DNA of 13,798 nucleotides from Promethearchaeota archaeon (GTDB lineage Archaea; Asgardarchaeota; Lokiarchaeia; Sigynarchaeales; SOKP01): positions 1-13,798 of the forward strand of contig JAEOTW010000176.1 in assembly GCA_016839655.1 (NCBI GenBank). The letters run 5' to 3'. The position numbers and the translations under genes were made by a program. Of the stretch, positions 1 to 8,129 are shown piece by piece. The notes below the pieces were generated by a model. That model did not search any database, had not been told where the DNA came from, and saw only the letters and a list, made by a program, of their open reading frames with translations. Every line of letters begins with the position of its first letter. Position 1 is the first letter of the stretch.

Positions 1-1
1 T

Positions 2-859
2 AGATATTTGGACCCAGGAGCATTAGAATACACAGAAGAGCATGCCTCAATGTATTTTAGTAATATGACTGATTTATCTGATTATACATTGGTCTTTGAA
101 AATAACCAAAATGAAATCATTGGTTTTACGATTATTTTTCAAGTTCCAGACCATAAGAATACCTCTATATGGTCTGTAGTATATGGAATAATACCAGAAT
201 ATTTTAAATCTGAGCTTCCTGGAGACTCAATTGAAGCCATCTTGAATTTAGGAATCAAACTAAATATTCCAGAACTCTATATTGATACGATAGGAGAATT
301 GTCAGCGCCTTTTGATGATAAATTAGAAATATTAGGATTTAAACCAGTTCATTATTATATTTTTATGAGTATAGATGATCTAGGTCTAGTTTCCCCTCCA
401 GATAATCCATCAGGAATCGAAATTCGAAGCCAAGAGGAAATTGTGGATTACAAAAGTGTAGTTTCAGTAATTAACGAAGGATTTAAAGACTCATTCATGT
501 GGGCTGAATTAAGACCCTCACGATGGAAAAGACGCCACCAATCGTTTAAGAAAAGTCACGTTGTTGAATATACCATGGCCTATGATAAACAAAAAGTTGT
601 AGGATTTATTCAGAGCTATTTTGATCCGAAAAAACCAAACATCGGGATATTGAATACTTTAAGCGTTCTCCCTGATTATCGCCGACGCGGAATTGGAAGT
701 GCTTTATTTGCTACTGGAGTTGAATTTCTTAGAAATAGAGGGTGCAAAACAATCGATTTAATGGTGGATGCTCAAAATGAAAAAGCAGCAAGAATATATG
801 AGAAATTTGGCTTTTATTGGCAAAAAAACAAGACAATAAAGACATATAAACTTATATAA
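2..859 (+). CDS. Tandem GNAT-family N-acetyltransferase (5'-truncated by window edge)
   Basis: The reading frame is open to the left edge, so the true start lies outside. A TTG at position 8 is the first possible in-window initiator, but the protein is already mid-domain there. Numbering from that TTG, residues 1-125 look like a degenerate first GNAT fold ending in 'LGFKPVHYYIFM'. Residues 137-283 form a complete second GNAT domain. Its acetyl-CoA pyrophosphate loop is RRRGIGSA (225-232), after the strand 'LNTLSVLPDY', and its C-terminal signature is 'NEKAARIYEKFGF'. Such proteins transfer an acyl group from acyl-CoA to an amine; the substrate cannot be read from sequence. The gene ends 11 bases before the convergent radical SAM gene. 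Fold and double-domain layout are clear; substrate unknown. Confidence 0.88.
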   Translation, partial: RYLDPGALEYTEEHASMYFSNMTDLSDYTLVFENNQNEIIGFTIIFQVPDHKNTSIWSVVYGIIPEYFKSELPGDSIEAILNLGIKLNIPELYIDTIGELSAPFDDKLEILGFKPVHYYIFMSIDDLGLVSPPDNPSGIEIRSQEEIVDYKSVVSVINEGFKDSFMWAELRPSRWKRRHQSFKKSHVVEYTMAYDKQKVVGFIQSYFDPKKPNIGILNTLSVLPDYRRRGIGSALFATGVEFLRNRGCKTIDLMVDAQNEKAARIYEKFGFYWQKNKTIKTYKLI

Positions 860-870
860 CTTTCATATAA

Positions 871-1983
871 CTAAGAAACTGGTCTCCAAAGAATTCCTAA
901 TTTGTCAGCATAATTTTTAACTTCTTGCATTTCCAGTGAAGTTGGTCTTCGATTTATCTCAGAATATTCAGAAGATTTCCATTGTGGCCTATATTGTCCC
1001 ATAATGTTTACAACTGCTTTTGGAAGTTCGTTAGCTACATAGTCTAATATTGGTTTGGAACAACATTCAATATGATTTGGCATGACTAAATGCCTAATAC
1101 AAATTTCACCACTTCCGTCATCATGAATCCGTTTATGATTTCTAGCAACAAAATCAAAATAACTATCGATACCTGAGTATTTTTTTCCACAATCATTATT
1201 ACCATATTTAAAGTCAGGCAACCAAAAGTCCATTAAGTCAATAATTAATGAAAGAGATTTATCAGTTAAATAAAAATTTGAATTCCATAACTGACAAATA
1301 TTCGAGTGCTGAAAAATTAAACTCCCAACAATCGTATGAATATTTGGGATCGGATCACCTCCCACATAGTTGATGTTTATTGCACCTCTGTCTACTAATT
1401 TTTCTGCTACTCCCGCTAACTGTTTTGTGTCAACTTTCTGAGCAACGTCTTCAATATCTCTTTTATTTTTCCAAGCCTGAGAGATATCATAATTCTGGCA
1501 AAATACACATCCAAAGTTGCAACCTTGAAAAAAAATTGTACCGGATGGAATTAAAACTGGTTCTTCGCCCATATGAAGGAAAGCTGAAGAGATATATGAA
1601 TCTTTAGATATTAAACAGAATCCTTTTTTCCCATCAATTCTATTAACTTCACATTGGCGTTCGCAAAAAATGCAATTTTCAAGATATTTATTTGCTAGGT
1701 TTTCTGCTAAATGAATATAAGATTTGGAAACTGTTTTACGACTTTTAATATCTTCAATATCCTTTTCTAATATTTCTTTTAATTCTGAAGATTTCTCCTG
1801 TAAAAGCTTTTCGAGGTCTTCTAATGAGGAATTAGAATTATATTCGCATTCTACAGTTTTAGCAACAATGTATCTTGCTATTTGAGTACCATCAATAATT
1901 CCTCGATATCTTGAAAATCTTTCAAGTATTTCCTGATTCTTCCAAACTGAAACACTATCAGGGCGAAGAACTCTAAAAACCAT
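871..1983 (-). CDS. PflX-like radical SAM protein (COG1313 type)
   Basis: A 370-residue radical SAM enzyme. The CX3CX2C motif that binds the [4Fe-4S] cluster is C155-C159-C162 in 'FFQGCNFGCVFCQN'. Just before it is a second Cys group, C104-C107-C111-C123 ('CIFCERQC...KGFC'), typical of the PflX/AmmeMemoRadiSam-like relatives of pyruvate-formate-lyase activase and probably holding an auxiliary metal or cluster. 'MGEEPVL.SGTIFFQGC' and 'LPDFKYG' (256-261) are also family hallmarks. Residues 1-100 are an extra N-terminal part with a charged helix (about 53-82) not usual in the family. The target is unknown; no formate-lyase-like partner is present. It starts 25 bases after the upstream GATase-like gene on the same strand, so co-transcription is likely. 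Family assignment is strong, function open. Confidence 0.9.
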   Translation of the reverse strand: MVFRVLRPDSVSVWKNQEILERFSRYRGIIDGTQIARYIVAKTVECEYNSNSSLEDLEKLLQEKSSELKEILEKDIEDIKSRKTVSKSYIHLAENLANKYLENCIFCERQCEVNRIDGKKGFCLISKDSYISSAFLHMGEEPVLIPSGTIFFQGCNFGCVFCQNYDISQAWKNKRDIEDVAQKVDTKQLAGVAEKLVDRGAININYVGGDPIPNIHTIVGSLIFQHSNICQLWNSNFYLTDKSLSLIIDLMDFWLPDFKYGNNDCGKKYSGIDSYFDFVARNHKRIHDDGSGEICIRHLVMPNHIECCSKPILDYVANELPKAVVNIMGQYRPQWKSSEYSEINRRPTSLEMQEVKNYADKLGILWRPVS

Positions 1984-2008
1984 AATATTTATAACAAAAA
2001 GTAATTAT

Positions 2009-2740
2009 TTATCGTTCAAAAGATAACCATTCAATAATATTGGATAGAAATTTCAGATTATCTCCTGCATCGAGTCCAAAATCGCTATCTTCAACCATCC
2101 AATCAGATGAACCTACGGTTACACACCGGCCTTCATAAAATTCGGAAACAACACAAATTGGAACAACACCAATTGTATCTATATCTTCATCAACAAAATA
2201 TTTGAATTCAGCTTTTTCAGAAGTCACAATTATATCATCAACATCTTCTTCTGAAATTGTAAAAAATGTGCAATTAGGAAAAACAACTTCAGTAATCCCT
2301 TCAGTTATAGGGTGGTTAAATAATTCTGTAACCAAAAGATTTTTCTTTTTTACTAAAAAGTTAGAGGGTGATTCTTGAATAATGCCATTCCAAAATCTTC
2401 TAACACCAGTTAATTTATAGAGAACTCTTATAGACCCTTTTTTCATAGGTATATCTTTATCTCCCCCATCTCCACTTGTTAAAAGCAAACTCCCTCCTTC
2501 TCCAATAAATCTTTTAATAGCTTTTAATTCGTCTTGCGTAAATTTGTCATCTCTTCCCGCATCTGATTGTTGGATATTTCCAATGAATAAAATATCAAAA
2601 TCCTCAAGCATGTCAAATTCAATAGGCCCTTCATTTTTATCAATGTAAGTAATGTCATAATCATCTTCCCCGAGACTAAATTCTGGAAATTCTTCAAGCT
2701 TCTCTTTGTGAGACAAATCAACTATGATTTCATAAGGCAT
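2009..2740 (-). CDS. GATase-like domain protein resembling the IFT52/GldG (GIFT) domain
   Basis: A 243-residue soluble alpha/beta protein with no signal peptide or membrane segment. The strand 'FDILFIGN' (48-55), helix 'KFTQDELKAIKRFIGEGG' (66-83) and strand-turn 'SLLLTSGDGGD' (84-94) fit a class I glutamine-amidotransferase-like fold. No catalytic Cys appears at the nucleophile elbow, so it is probably a binding rather than an amidase domain. The KFT..E helix, the GG...GDGGD turn and the C-terminal 'GRCVTVGSSDWM...DN' (204-228) resemble, from memory, the N-terminal domain of eukaryotic IFT52 and bacterial GldG. It sits directly upstream of the radical SAM gene (25-base gap). Fold is a fair inference; role unknown. 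Confidence 0.72.
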   Translation of the reverse strand: MPYEIIVDLSHKEKLEEFPEFSLGEDDYDITYIDKNEGPIEFDMLEDFDILFIGNIQQSDAGRDDKFTQDELKAIKRFIGEGGSLLLTSGDGGDKDIPMKKGSIRVLYKLTGVRRFWNGIIQESPSNFLVKKKNLLVTELFNHPITEGITEVVFPNCTFFTISEEDVDDIIVTSEKAEFKYFVDEDIDTIGVVPICVVSEFYEGRCVTVGSSDWMVEDSDFGLDAGDNLKFLSNIIEWLSFER

Positions 2741-2966
2741 TTTAATACACCGTAATATTTTTGCTTTCTATTGATCAATATTGGTTTGGATTGAAAATTC
2801 CAAGATCTTTTAAGAGATAATCCTTCTAGTTTAAGAACATGTAAATTAATTTGTTAAAAATATGCTATCACTATTATTAAATATTTTCTTTTAAATTTTT
2901 TTAAAAGAGAATTGTTAAAGAGAAAACTTTAATAAGAAGAAATAAAGATTTTAAATCTAAAAAGCC

Positions 2967-2972
2967 AAAAAA
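2967..2972 (-). terminator. Oligo-T terminator after psmB
   Basis: On the minus strand six T occur 8 bases past the stop codon, followed by further T-rich sequence. The rest of the gap (2741-2966) is AT-rich with no convincing gene. Confidence 0.4.
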
Positions 2973-2979
2973 GAGGATC

Positions 2980-3672
2980 CTAGATCGGTACAAATTCCCG
3001 GTCCGCAGGCTTATCCTTATATATTATAGCAATATCAATACCATTACCACTTGCCATATCCCTTATTATAGACGATGTAACCGCTTTTTTTACAATTTCT
3101 TTACCTTCGTTAATAGTTAAGTTATCTTTATACTTAGCTTCTAAAACACCGTATGAAAAATTCTGTCCACTTCCTACAGCACAATAGGGTTGTGGTAAAA
3201 TTGAGCCATAAGCGCTAATATCTAAAAGTGAAGGACCTTCTTCCTCAGTAACACCACCTAGCATAAGACCTACTTGGAAAGGGAATAACTTATTTTGGTA
3301 TAAGATATTTGATAACATTTTAGCAGCAGATTTAACTAATATAGGTTTATCATCATGTGCTAATTGATATATTGTAGTCTCTGCTCTTAAAACATCAACT
3401 AAGTACTGAGTATCAGCAACACCTCCCGCAGTAGTCATCCAAAGATGTTCTTGAATTTTATATACTTTTTCTGATATTTTACTTGCTATGAAGTATGCCA
3501 TAGTAGCTCTTTTATCTGTTCCAAAAATAACAGCATCTTTACATATTAAACCTACTGTAGTAGTTCCCGTTTTTAAAGTATTAGGATTTACTTTTTGATT
3601 TTTGTTTGTCTTACTTTCAAAATTTCTTACGAATTCAGAGTTGATCGGCTTTATTAAATCTTCTTTTCTCAT
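2980..3672 (-). CDS. psmB: Archaeal 20S proteasome beta subunit
   Basis: The proteolytic subunit of the 20S proteasome, forming the inner beta rings of the cytosolic barrel. Autocleavage at 'LKTG|TTTVG' exposes Thr37 as the catalytic N-terminal nucleophile. In mature numbering the active-site residues are all present: Thr1, Asp17 ('FGTDKRAT') and Lys33 ('SEKVYK'), plus Asp169 and Ser172 in 'RDMASGNGID'. The propeptide of 36 residues is long beside the 8 residues of the Thermoplasma enzyme. The ATG at 3672 is supported by a TATA box centred 26 bases upstream, suggesting a leaderless mRNA. It stands alone; no alpha subunit or ATPase is nearby, and it is divergent from the geranylgeranyl-reductase gene. 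Very confident in identity. Confidence 0.96.
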   Translation of the reverse strand: MRKEDLIKPINSEFVRNFESKTNKNQKVNPNTLKTGTTTVGLICKDAVIFGTDKRATMAYFIASKISEKVYKIQEHLWMTTAGGVADTQYLVDVLRAETTIYQLAHDDKPILVKSAAKMLSNILYQNKLFPFQVGLMLGGVTEEEGPSLLDISAYGSILPQPYCAVGSGQNFSYGVLEAKYKDNLTINEGKEIVKKAVTSSIIRDMASGNGIDIAIIYKDKPADREFVPI

Positions 3673-3694
3673 AATTTCATTAAAGAACTCTTGT

Positions 3695-3702
3695 TTTTAT
3701 AA
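3695..3702 (-). promoter_or_regulatory. TATA box (box A) of psmB
   Basis: On the minus strand this reads TTATAAAA preceded by an A-rich stretch. It is centred 26 bases before the ATG at 3672, the archaeal TBP distance for a transcript starting at the initiation codon. Confidence 0.6.
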
Positions 3703-3803
3703 TTTTTTTTAATTTTTTATTAATTCTAAATTGATTATGTATTAATTTTTTAAAGCTTTAATAAAATAATTAATGTATTCATTTTGAGTTTTGGAATTTT
3801 AAA

Positions 3804-4982
3804 ATGTATGATGTTATAATCTCTGGTGCAGGACCTGCTGGTTCAAAATGTGCTGAGTTATTCGCAAAAACTGGGTTTAAAGTTGCTTTAATCGAAAAAG
3901 ATACTAATTGGCGCAAACCTTGTGGGGGAGCAGTAAATTCAAGGATTTATAAGTATTATCCACAGCTACGCAAATATAATTTTCATCGTGTTAATAAAAT
4001 CAACATCTATTCAGCTGAGTATTATAAATTTGGATATAGATGGAATAAAGAAATTGATTACTCTATAAACGTAGATCGATTAGAATTTGACAATGTTTTG
4101 AGAAACATAGCTATTGATGCTGGTGCTGAAATATTTGATAAGAATATTTCATATGATTTTGTAATTAAAAATAATCAAAGAATTGGAATAAGAGCAAAAT
4201 CTCCCTCTGGAACACAAGAATACAAAGGAAAGATTATTATTATAGCAGATGGAATGAGTTCAAAATTAGCTATAAAATCAGGTTTAAGGAAGAAATGGAA
4301 AATAGAAGAGATATTACTAGCAAAAAGTGCTATTCTTGAAGGCAATAATAATATTGATATAGATACTATTTCTCTTTTCTTTCAATCTTTTAAAGGGTAT
4401 GCGTGGCTGTTCCCATTAGGAGAGAATAAGTTTAATATTGGTATTGGTACGATGGGTGTAGATAACTTAAAATATAATCTTAATCATGTTTTCAATGAAT
4501 TCATAAATGATTCAAAAATAAAGCAATTTTTACCAGAGAATACTTATAGAAAGATATGGGAAGGTGCATGCCCAATCCCCGGTTTAGGAATAGCAGAAAA
4601 AAGCTTGTATGGAGATAATATGATGCTGATTGGAGATGCCGCTGGTTTTGTTAATCCAATTAGTGGAGAAGGAATATGCCCTGGTATTGCATCAGGGAAA
4701 GCGGCTGCCGAAACGGGAATTAATGCATTGGAAAGCGAAGACATATCTCAACAATCTTTAAAAAAATATAGATTTAATCCAACTATAAGAAAAATAAGTA
4801 GGAGTTATAAGATGACACTTTCTCTTCTTGATTTTTGTTTTGAAAACCAAGGTCAGAATTTTTCTAAAATGTGCAAAATAGCTGAGGATGATGATAAATA
4901 TAGAGAACAAATTGTAAATATGTTTCTCTTTAGTAAAACGCCACCAAAAGATTTTATAACGAGATTAAAAAATGAAATCTAA
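3804..4982 (+). CDS. Geranylgeranyl reductase family FAD-dependent oxidoreductase
   Basis: A 392-residue flavoprotein. The N-terminal Rossmann motif is GAGPAG (8-13), with the ribose-binding Glu31 at the end of strand 2. It is followed by the family motif KPCGG (38-42), whose Cys lies at the flavin in archaeal geranylgeranyl reductases, then DRLEFD (91-96), ADG (148-150), substrate-cavity 'GYAWLFP' (198-204) and the second FAD motif 'GDAAGFVNPISGEGI' (277-291). Known members hydrogenate the double bonds of geranylgeranyl chains in archaeal ether lipids, at the membrane surface. Archaea often carry several paralogues, some acting on quinone or polyprenol chains, so the exact substrate is uncertain. 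The DMT transporter gene follows after 48 bases and may share the transcript. Confidence 0.88.
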   Translation: MYDVIISGAGPAGSKCAELFAKTGFKVALIEKDTNWRKPCGGAVNSRIYKYYPQLRKYNFHRVNKINIYSAEYYKFGYRWNKEIDYSINVDRLEFDNVLRNIAIDAGAEIFDKNISYDFVIKNNQRIGIRAKSPSGTQEYKGKIIIIADGMSSKLAIKSGLRKKWKIEEILLAKSAILEGNNNIDIDTISLFFQSFKGYAWLFPLGENKFNIGIGTMGVDNLKYNLNHVFNEFINDSKIKQFLPENTYRKIWEGACPIPGLGIAEKSLYGDNMMLIGDAAGFVNPISGEGICPGIASGKAAAETGINALESEDISQQSLKKYRFNPTIRKISRSYKMTLSLLDFCFENQGQNFSKMCKIAEDDDKYREQIVNMFLFSKTPPKDFITRLKNEI

Positions 4983-5030
4983 ACCTAATTTAAAAATACT
5001 TTTAAGGTAATTTTGAATTAAAATTCTTAA

Positions 5031-5966
5031 ATGGTAGAGATAATAGGTTTATTTTTCGCAATATTTACGATATTCGTTTGGGCACTAGCCTCTTTAGTTT
5101 ATAAAAAAGGTTTGGAAAAAACACAACCTAAAGCAAATTTATTTTTTAGATTATGTTGTACAAGTCTAGGGACCTTTTTTTTTTCTTTAATTTTTGGTAA
5201 TTTTATTATATTAGGAAATTTATCAAATCTAGAATTAATTGATTACTTTATAGCTTGTATTATATCTGGATTAAGTGTTACTATAGGAGATTTACTCTAT
5301 TACATGTCATTATCAAAAATTGATGCTTCACGAACATATCCTCTTGTTCAACTCTCACTTATATTTGTTATTTTCTTCTCAATTATTTTCTTTGGGGAAC
5401 AAATTTCAATTTCGATTATCGTGGGGGGTAGCTTGATATTATCAAGTGTTTTTATATTAAGCTCAAAAGATAAATCTGAGAAAAATAATGAAAAAAGAAG
5501 TCTAAAAGAAATGATTTCAGAAGATTTAATTTTAGGTGTCTTATATGCAATTTGTACAGCTTTTTTTTGGGCACTTGCATATGTCTCTTTTAATCAATCA
5601 AGAATTATATCTGGAGATGTTTTTGGTGCAAATTTTTTTAGAGTGGTTTTTGGTTTGGTTGCGATTGCCTTGTTTGGTTTATTTCAACCTGAATATTTTG
5701 CAGGATTTAAAAAAGAAAATAGAAAAAATTTAAAGTATTTTGTATACATTGGAATTGCTGGAATCTTATCTCTAGGTTTTGCTGATGCACTTTACATTAA
5801 AGCTGCAGAAATCAGTGGTTTAATATTGATATCAACATTTACAGTAAATACTCCTATGGTACAACAAATATTTTCAATATTAATTCTTAAAGAGAAGTTC
5901 CGTAAACGATTTATAATCGCTGTGATCTTAATTATAGTTGGAAATTATATAATCCTTTTCTTGTGA
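5031..5966 (+). CDS. EamA/DMT-superfamily transporter
   Basis: A 311-residue integral membrane protein with about ten predicted transmembrane helices, arranged as two EamA repeats (about residues 3-147 and 168-311). A charged cytoplasmic linker 'KDKSEKNNEKRSLKE' joins them. Repeat features include 'VWALASLVYKKG' in the first copy matched by 'FWALAYVSFNQS' in the second, 'GDLLYYMSLSKIDASRTYPL' and its counterpart 'ADALYIKAAEISGLILIST', and 'GGSLILSSVFIL' matched by 'AVILIIVGNYIIL'. Such carriers move small metabolites, amino acids or nucleotide-sugars across the cell membrane; the substrate cannot be told. It follows the reductase gene by 48 bases on the same strand. Confidence 0.9.
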   Translation: MVEIIGLFFAIFTIFVWALASLVYKKGLEKTQPKANLFFRLCCTSLGTFFFSLIFGNFIILGNLSNLELIDYFIACIISGLSVTIGDLLYYMSLSKIDASRTYPLVQLSLIFVIFFSIIFFGEQISISIIVGGSLILSSVFILSSKDKSEKNNEKRSLKEMISEDLILGVLYAICTAFFWALAYVSFNQSRIISGDVFGANFFRVVFGLVAIALFGLFQPEYFAGFKKENRKNLKYFVYIGIAGILSLGFADALYIKAAEISGLILISTFTVNTPMVQQIFSILILKEKFRKRFIIAVILIIVGNYIILFL

Positions 5967-6112
5967 ATATATTACTACCTATAGTCGATAGATCGTATTG
6001 CCATCCTAACTTAATATTTTGAATTGTTATAATTAATATTAAAGATAAATAAAAATAAAGAACACTATTATATATTTTATGGAAATAAAATCTTGTATGT
6101 GAATTCTAAACT

Positions 6113-6766
6113 ATGAGCATAGATTTAATTTATAAGAAGAAAATTAAAGCTGATGATTATATCAGTGTTTTAATAGCTGTGAATTATATTACATTTGCCC
6201 TCTTTTATCATTTAGAGGCACTTATATCTATAATTGTCTATCCTTTTGTAGCTTTAACAGCTTATGGAGTTATAAAGATTATCAATTTTCTAAATAAAAA
6301 AAATACGAAAGAGGGAAGTCCTATAAAATTTTTGTTTGGGATTGTTGCTATTATGGTCTCAATATCATTTTTATGGTTTATGTTGACACAACCCAACTTT
6401 ACTGCTCAAGTGGCAATGAATTTAATCGCATTTCCAATGATAATTGTTGGATTTGCTGGTATAGTAAAAGGAGTTTTAATCGATATATATTCTAGAAAAC
6501 ACCGAAATGTTACGATCGTTGTCGGTATCATTACGATACTATTATGTTTATCAATTTTCATAAATATATTTGATAATATTATATTTAGCATTGTTACATT
6601 GTCTATCATTCTTTTAATTAACATAATAAGTAGAGCAGCATTATATTTAAGTGAATTCGGTTTATCTATAAAGCATATAAAGAATTTTAAAATTTTTCTG
6701 TATATAATCTCTGATTACTTGATATATATAGATAGAGATGGGAACTTAGTTTTATCTAAAATATAA
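6113..6766 (+). CDS. Hypothetical six-helix membrane protein
   Basis: A 217-residue protein not assigned to a family. About six hydrophobic helices are visible, near residues 16-34, 36-60, 72-92, 98-120, 131-151 and 156-177. A basic loop 'YSRKHRN' lies between helices 4 and 5, and a C-terminal tail ends in 'IYIDRDGNLVLSKI'. Paired helices with mid-helix Gly ('IVGFAGIVKG', 'TIVVGIITILL') recall the HdeD/DUF308 type of small membrane protein, but this is a weak resemblance. It has its own TATA-like stretch (about 6067-6078), and the flanking gaps (146 and 89 bases) suggest a separate transcript. No function is proposed. Confidence 0.7.
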   Translation: MSIDLIYKKKIKADDYISVLIAVNYITFALFYHLEALISIIVYPFVALTAYGVIKIINFLNKKNTKEGSPIKFLFGIVAIMVSISFLWFMLTQPNFTAQVAMNLIAFPMIIVGFAGIVKGVLIDIYSRKHRNVTIVVGIITILLCLSIFINIFDNIIFSIVTLSIILLINIISRAALYLSEFGLSIKHIKNFKIFLYIISDYLIYIDRDGNLVLSKI

Positions 6767-6855
6767 AAAAAAATGATAAAAACTATATCCTTCTAAAATT
6801 TATTTTATAGTATAACAAACTAAAAATTTTAATTATTCAAAAAATTGAATCCATT

Positions 6856-7971
6856 ATGAGTGATATTCATTTTAATAAAGAGAAAGGATCACAACTGATG
6901 TTATTTACCCCCGGACCAGTTCACGTTCCAGAAAGAGTTCTCAAGGAAATAGCAAAACCTAATGATACTCATAGATCTAAACCTTACTCAGAAATGCATC
7001 AATTAGCTACGGAAGGACTTCAGAAGTTATTATATACTAAAAATGAATGTTTAATATTTACTTCAAGTGCAACAGGAATAATGGAAGCCTGTGTGAGAAA
7101 TCTATTAAAGACCGATGAGAAAGGACTTTTCTTTTCTATAGGTGCTTTTGGAGATCGTTGGTATGAAATAGGAGAATCTAATGGGAAGAATTCTGTTAAA
7201 CAAGGAGTTGAATGGGGAAATCCAATAACTCCTGAAGTCGCTCAAGAGGCTTTAAGTAAAGATAATTATGCTGTTGTGTTCATTCAAGCAAACGAAACAT
7301 CCACAGGAGTATATAATCCACTTGAGAAATTAGCTCCAATTATTAAGGACTCTGGTGCTTTATTGTGTGTAGATGCAACTTCTTCTATGGCAGGAGTAAA
7401 AATTGAAGTAGATAAATTAAATATTGATGTATGTTTGGCATCTGTTCAAAAATGCTTTGCATTACCACCTGGACTAGCAGTCTGCTCTATTTCTGAAGCA
7501 GCAGTAGAAAAAGCTAAACAAGTAAAAAATAGAGGCTATTATTTTGATTTTATTGGAATATATAAAAGACATGTTGCTAAACATCAAACTCCAACAACTC
7601 CCCCCATCCCTCAAATAAGAGGATTAACTGCTCAATTAAGCTATATACTTAATATTGAAGGATTAGAGAAGAGATTTGAAAGACATCAACAATTAGCGGA
7701 GACCACTCGTGAGTGGGCAAGTAATCTTAATCTTGAAATGCTTCCACAAAAGGGTTATGAGTCAAATACTGTGTCTACAATAAAAAATTCGTTAGAACTT
7801 GATATCCCAAAGATAGTTTCTTTACTTCTAGGTAAAGGTTATAGAATTGTGAATGGATACGGGAGCCTTGCAAATAAAACATTTCGAATTGGTCATATGG
7901 GTGAAATTCAACTCAAAGATCTTGAAAAGATGCTGAATGTATTAGCTGATATTATAAAAGACCTGAATTAG
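6856..7971 (+). CDS. Class V aminotransferase (serine-pyruvate / alanine-glyoxylate / phosphoserine type)
   Basis: A 371-residue PLP enzyme of the alanine-glyoxylate aminotransferase group. Motifs in order: TPGPVHVP (18-25), phosphate-binding 'SSATG' (70-74), 'ETSTG' (147-151), cofactor-ring Asp173 ('CVDATSS'), Schiff-base Lys199 in 'SVQKCFALPPG', and substrate-carboxylate Arg344 in 'FRIGHMG'. Relatives in methanogens are known to make phosphoserine from phosphohydroxypyruvate in place of SerC. Because the next gene is a phosphoglycerate dehydrogenase, that role is the best inference here; serine-glyoxylate transamination is the alternative. Met15 (6898) is a possible shorter start closer to the usual family start, but an AT-rich box about 24 bases before 6856 mildly supports the longer form. 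An oligo-T run (8007-8015) follows. Confidence 0.9.
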   Translation: MSDIHFNKEKGSQLMLFTPGPVHVPERVLKEIAKPNDTHRSKPYSEMHQLATEGLQKLLYTKNECLIFTSSATGIMEACVRNLLKTDEKGLFFSIGAFGDRWYEIGESNGKNSVKQGVEWGNPITPEVAQEALSKDNYAVVFIQANETSTGVYNPLEKLAPIIKDSGALLCVDATSSMAGVKIEVDKLNIDVCLASVQKCFALPPGLAVCSISEAAVEKAKQVKNRGYYFDFIGIYKRHVAKHQTPTTPPIPQIRGLTAQLSYILNIEGLEKRFERHQQLAETTREWASNLNLEMLPQKGYESNTVSTIKNSLELDIPKIVSLLLGKGYRIVNGYGSLANKTFRIGHMGEIQLKDLEKMLNVLADIIKDLN

Positions 7972-8006
7972 AGCGCAGATGGTACTAATATTAAAAACCC
8001 TATTAA

Positions 8007-8015
8007 TTTTTTTTT
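8007..8015 (+). terminator. Oligo-T terminator after the class V aminotransferase
   Basis: Nine T followed by C and four more T, 35 bases after the stop codon and before the separate serA promoter. Typical of archaeal intrinsic termination; it argues against strict co-transcription with serA. Confidence 0.5.
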
Positions 8016-8102
8016 CTTTTATCTCTCCTTAAATCAGAAATATCGATACGTAAAATATCAAAAACTCTTTAAAGATTTAAAAACTAAAAAATTCATTCAA
8101 TC

Positions 8103-8112
8103 TAAATATAAT
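8103..8112 (+). promoter_or_regulatory. TATA box of serA
   Basis: TAAATATAAT centred about 23 bases before the ATG, consistent with a leaderless transcript. Confidence 0.5.
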
Positions 8113-8129
8113 CAATCTATGTGATATAA

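Noticed and set aside
8..10. TTG as the true start of the first gene
   Set aside because: The frame is open to the window edge and the first residues already lie inside a GNAT-like domain, so the real start is upstream of the window.
1380..1607. Plus-strand open frame inside the radical SAM gene
   Set aside because: It is antisense to conserved cluster-binding motifs, has no family motif and no promoter; a shadow of the real gene.
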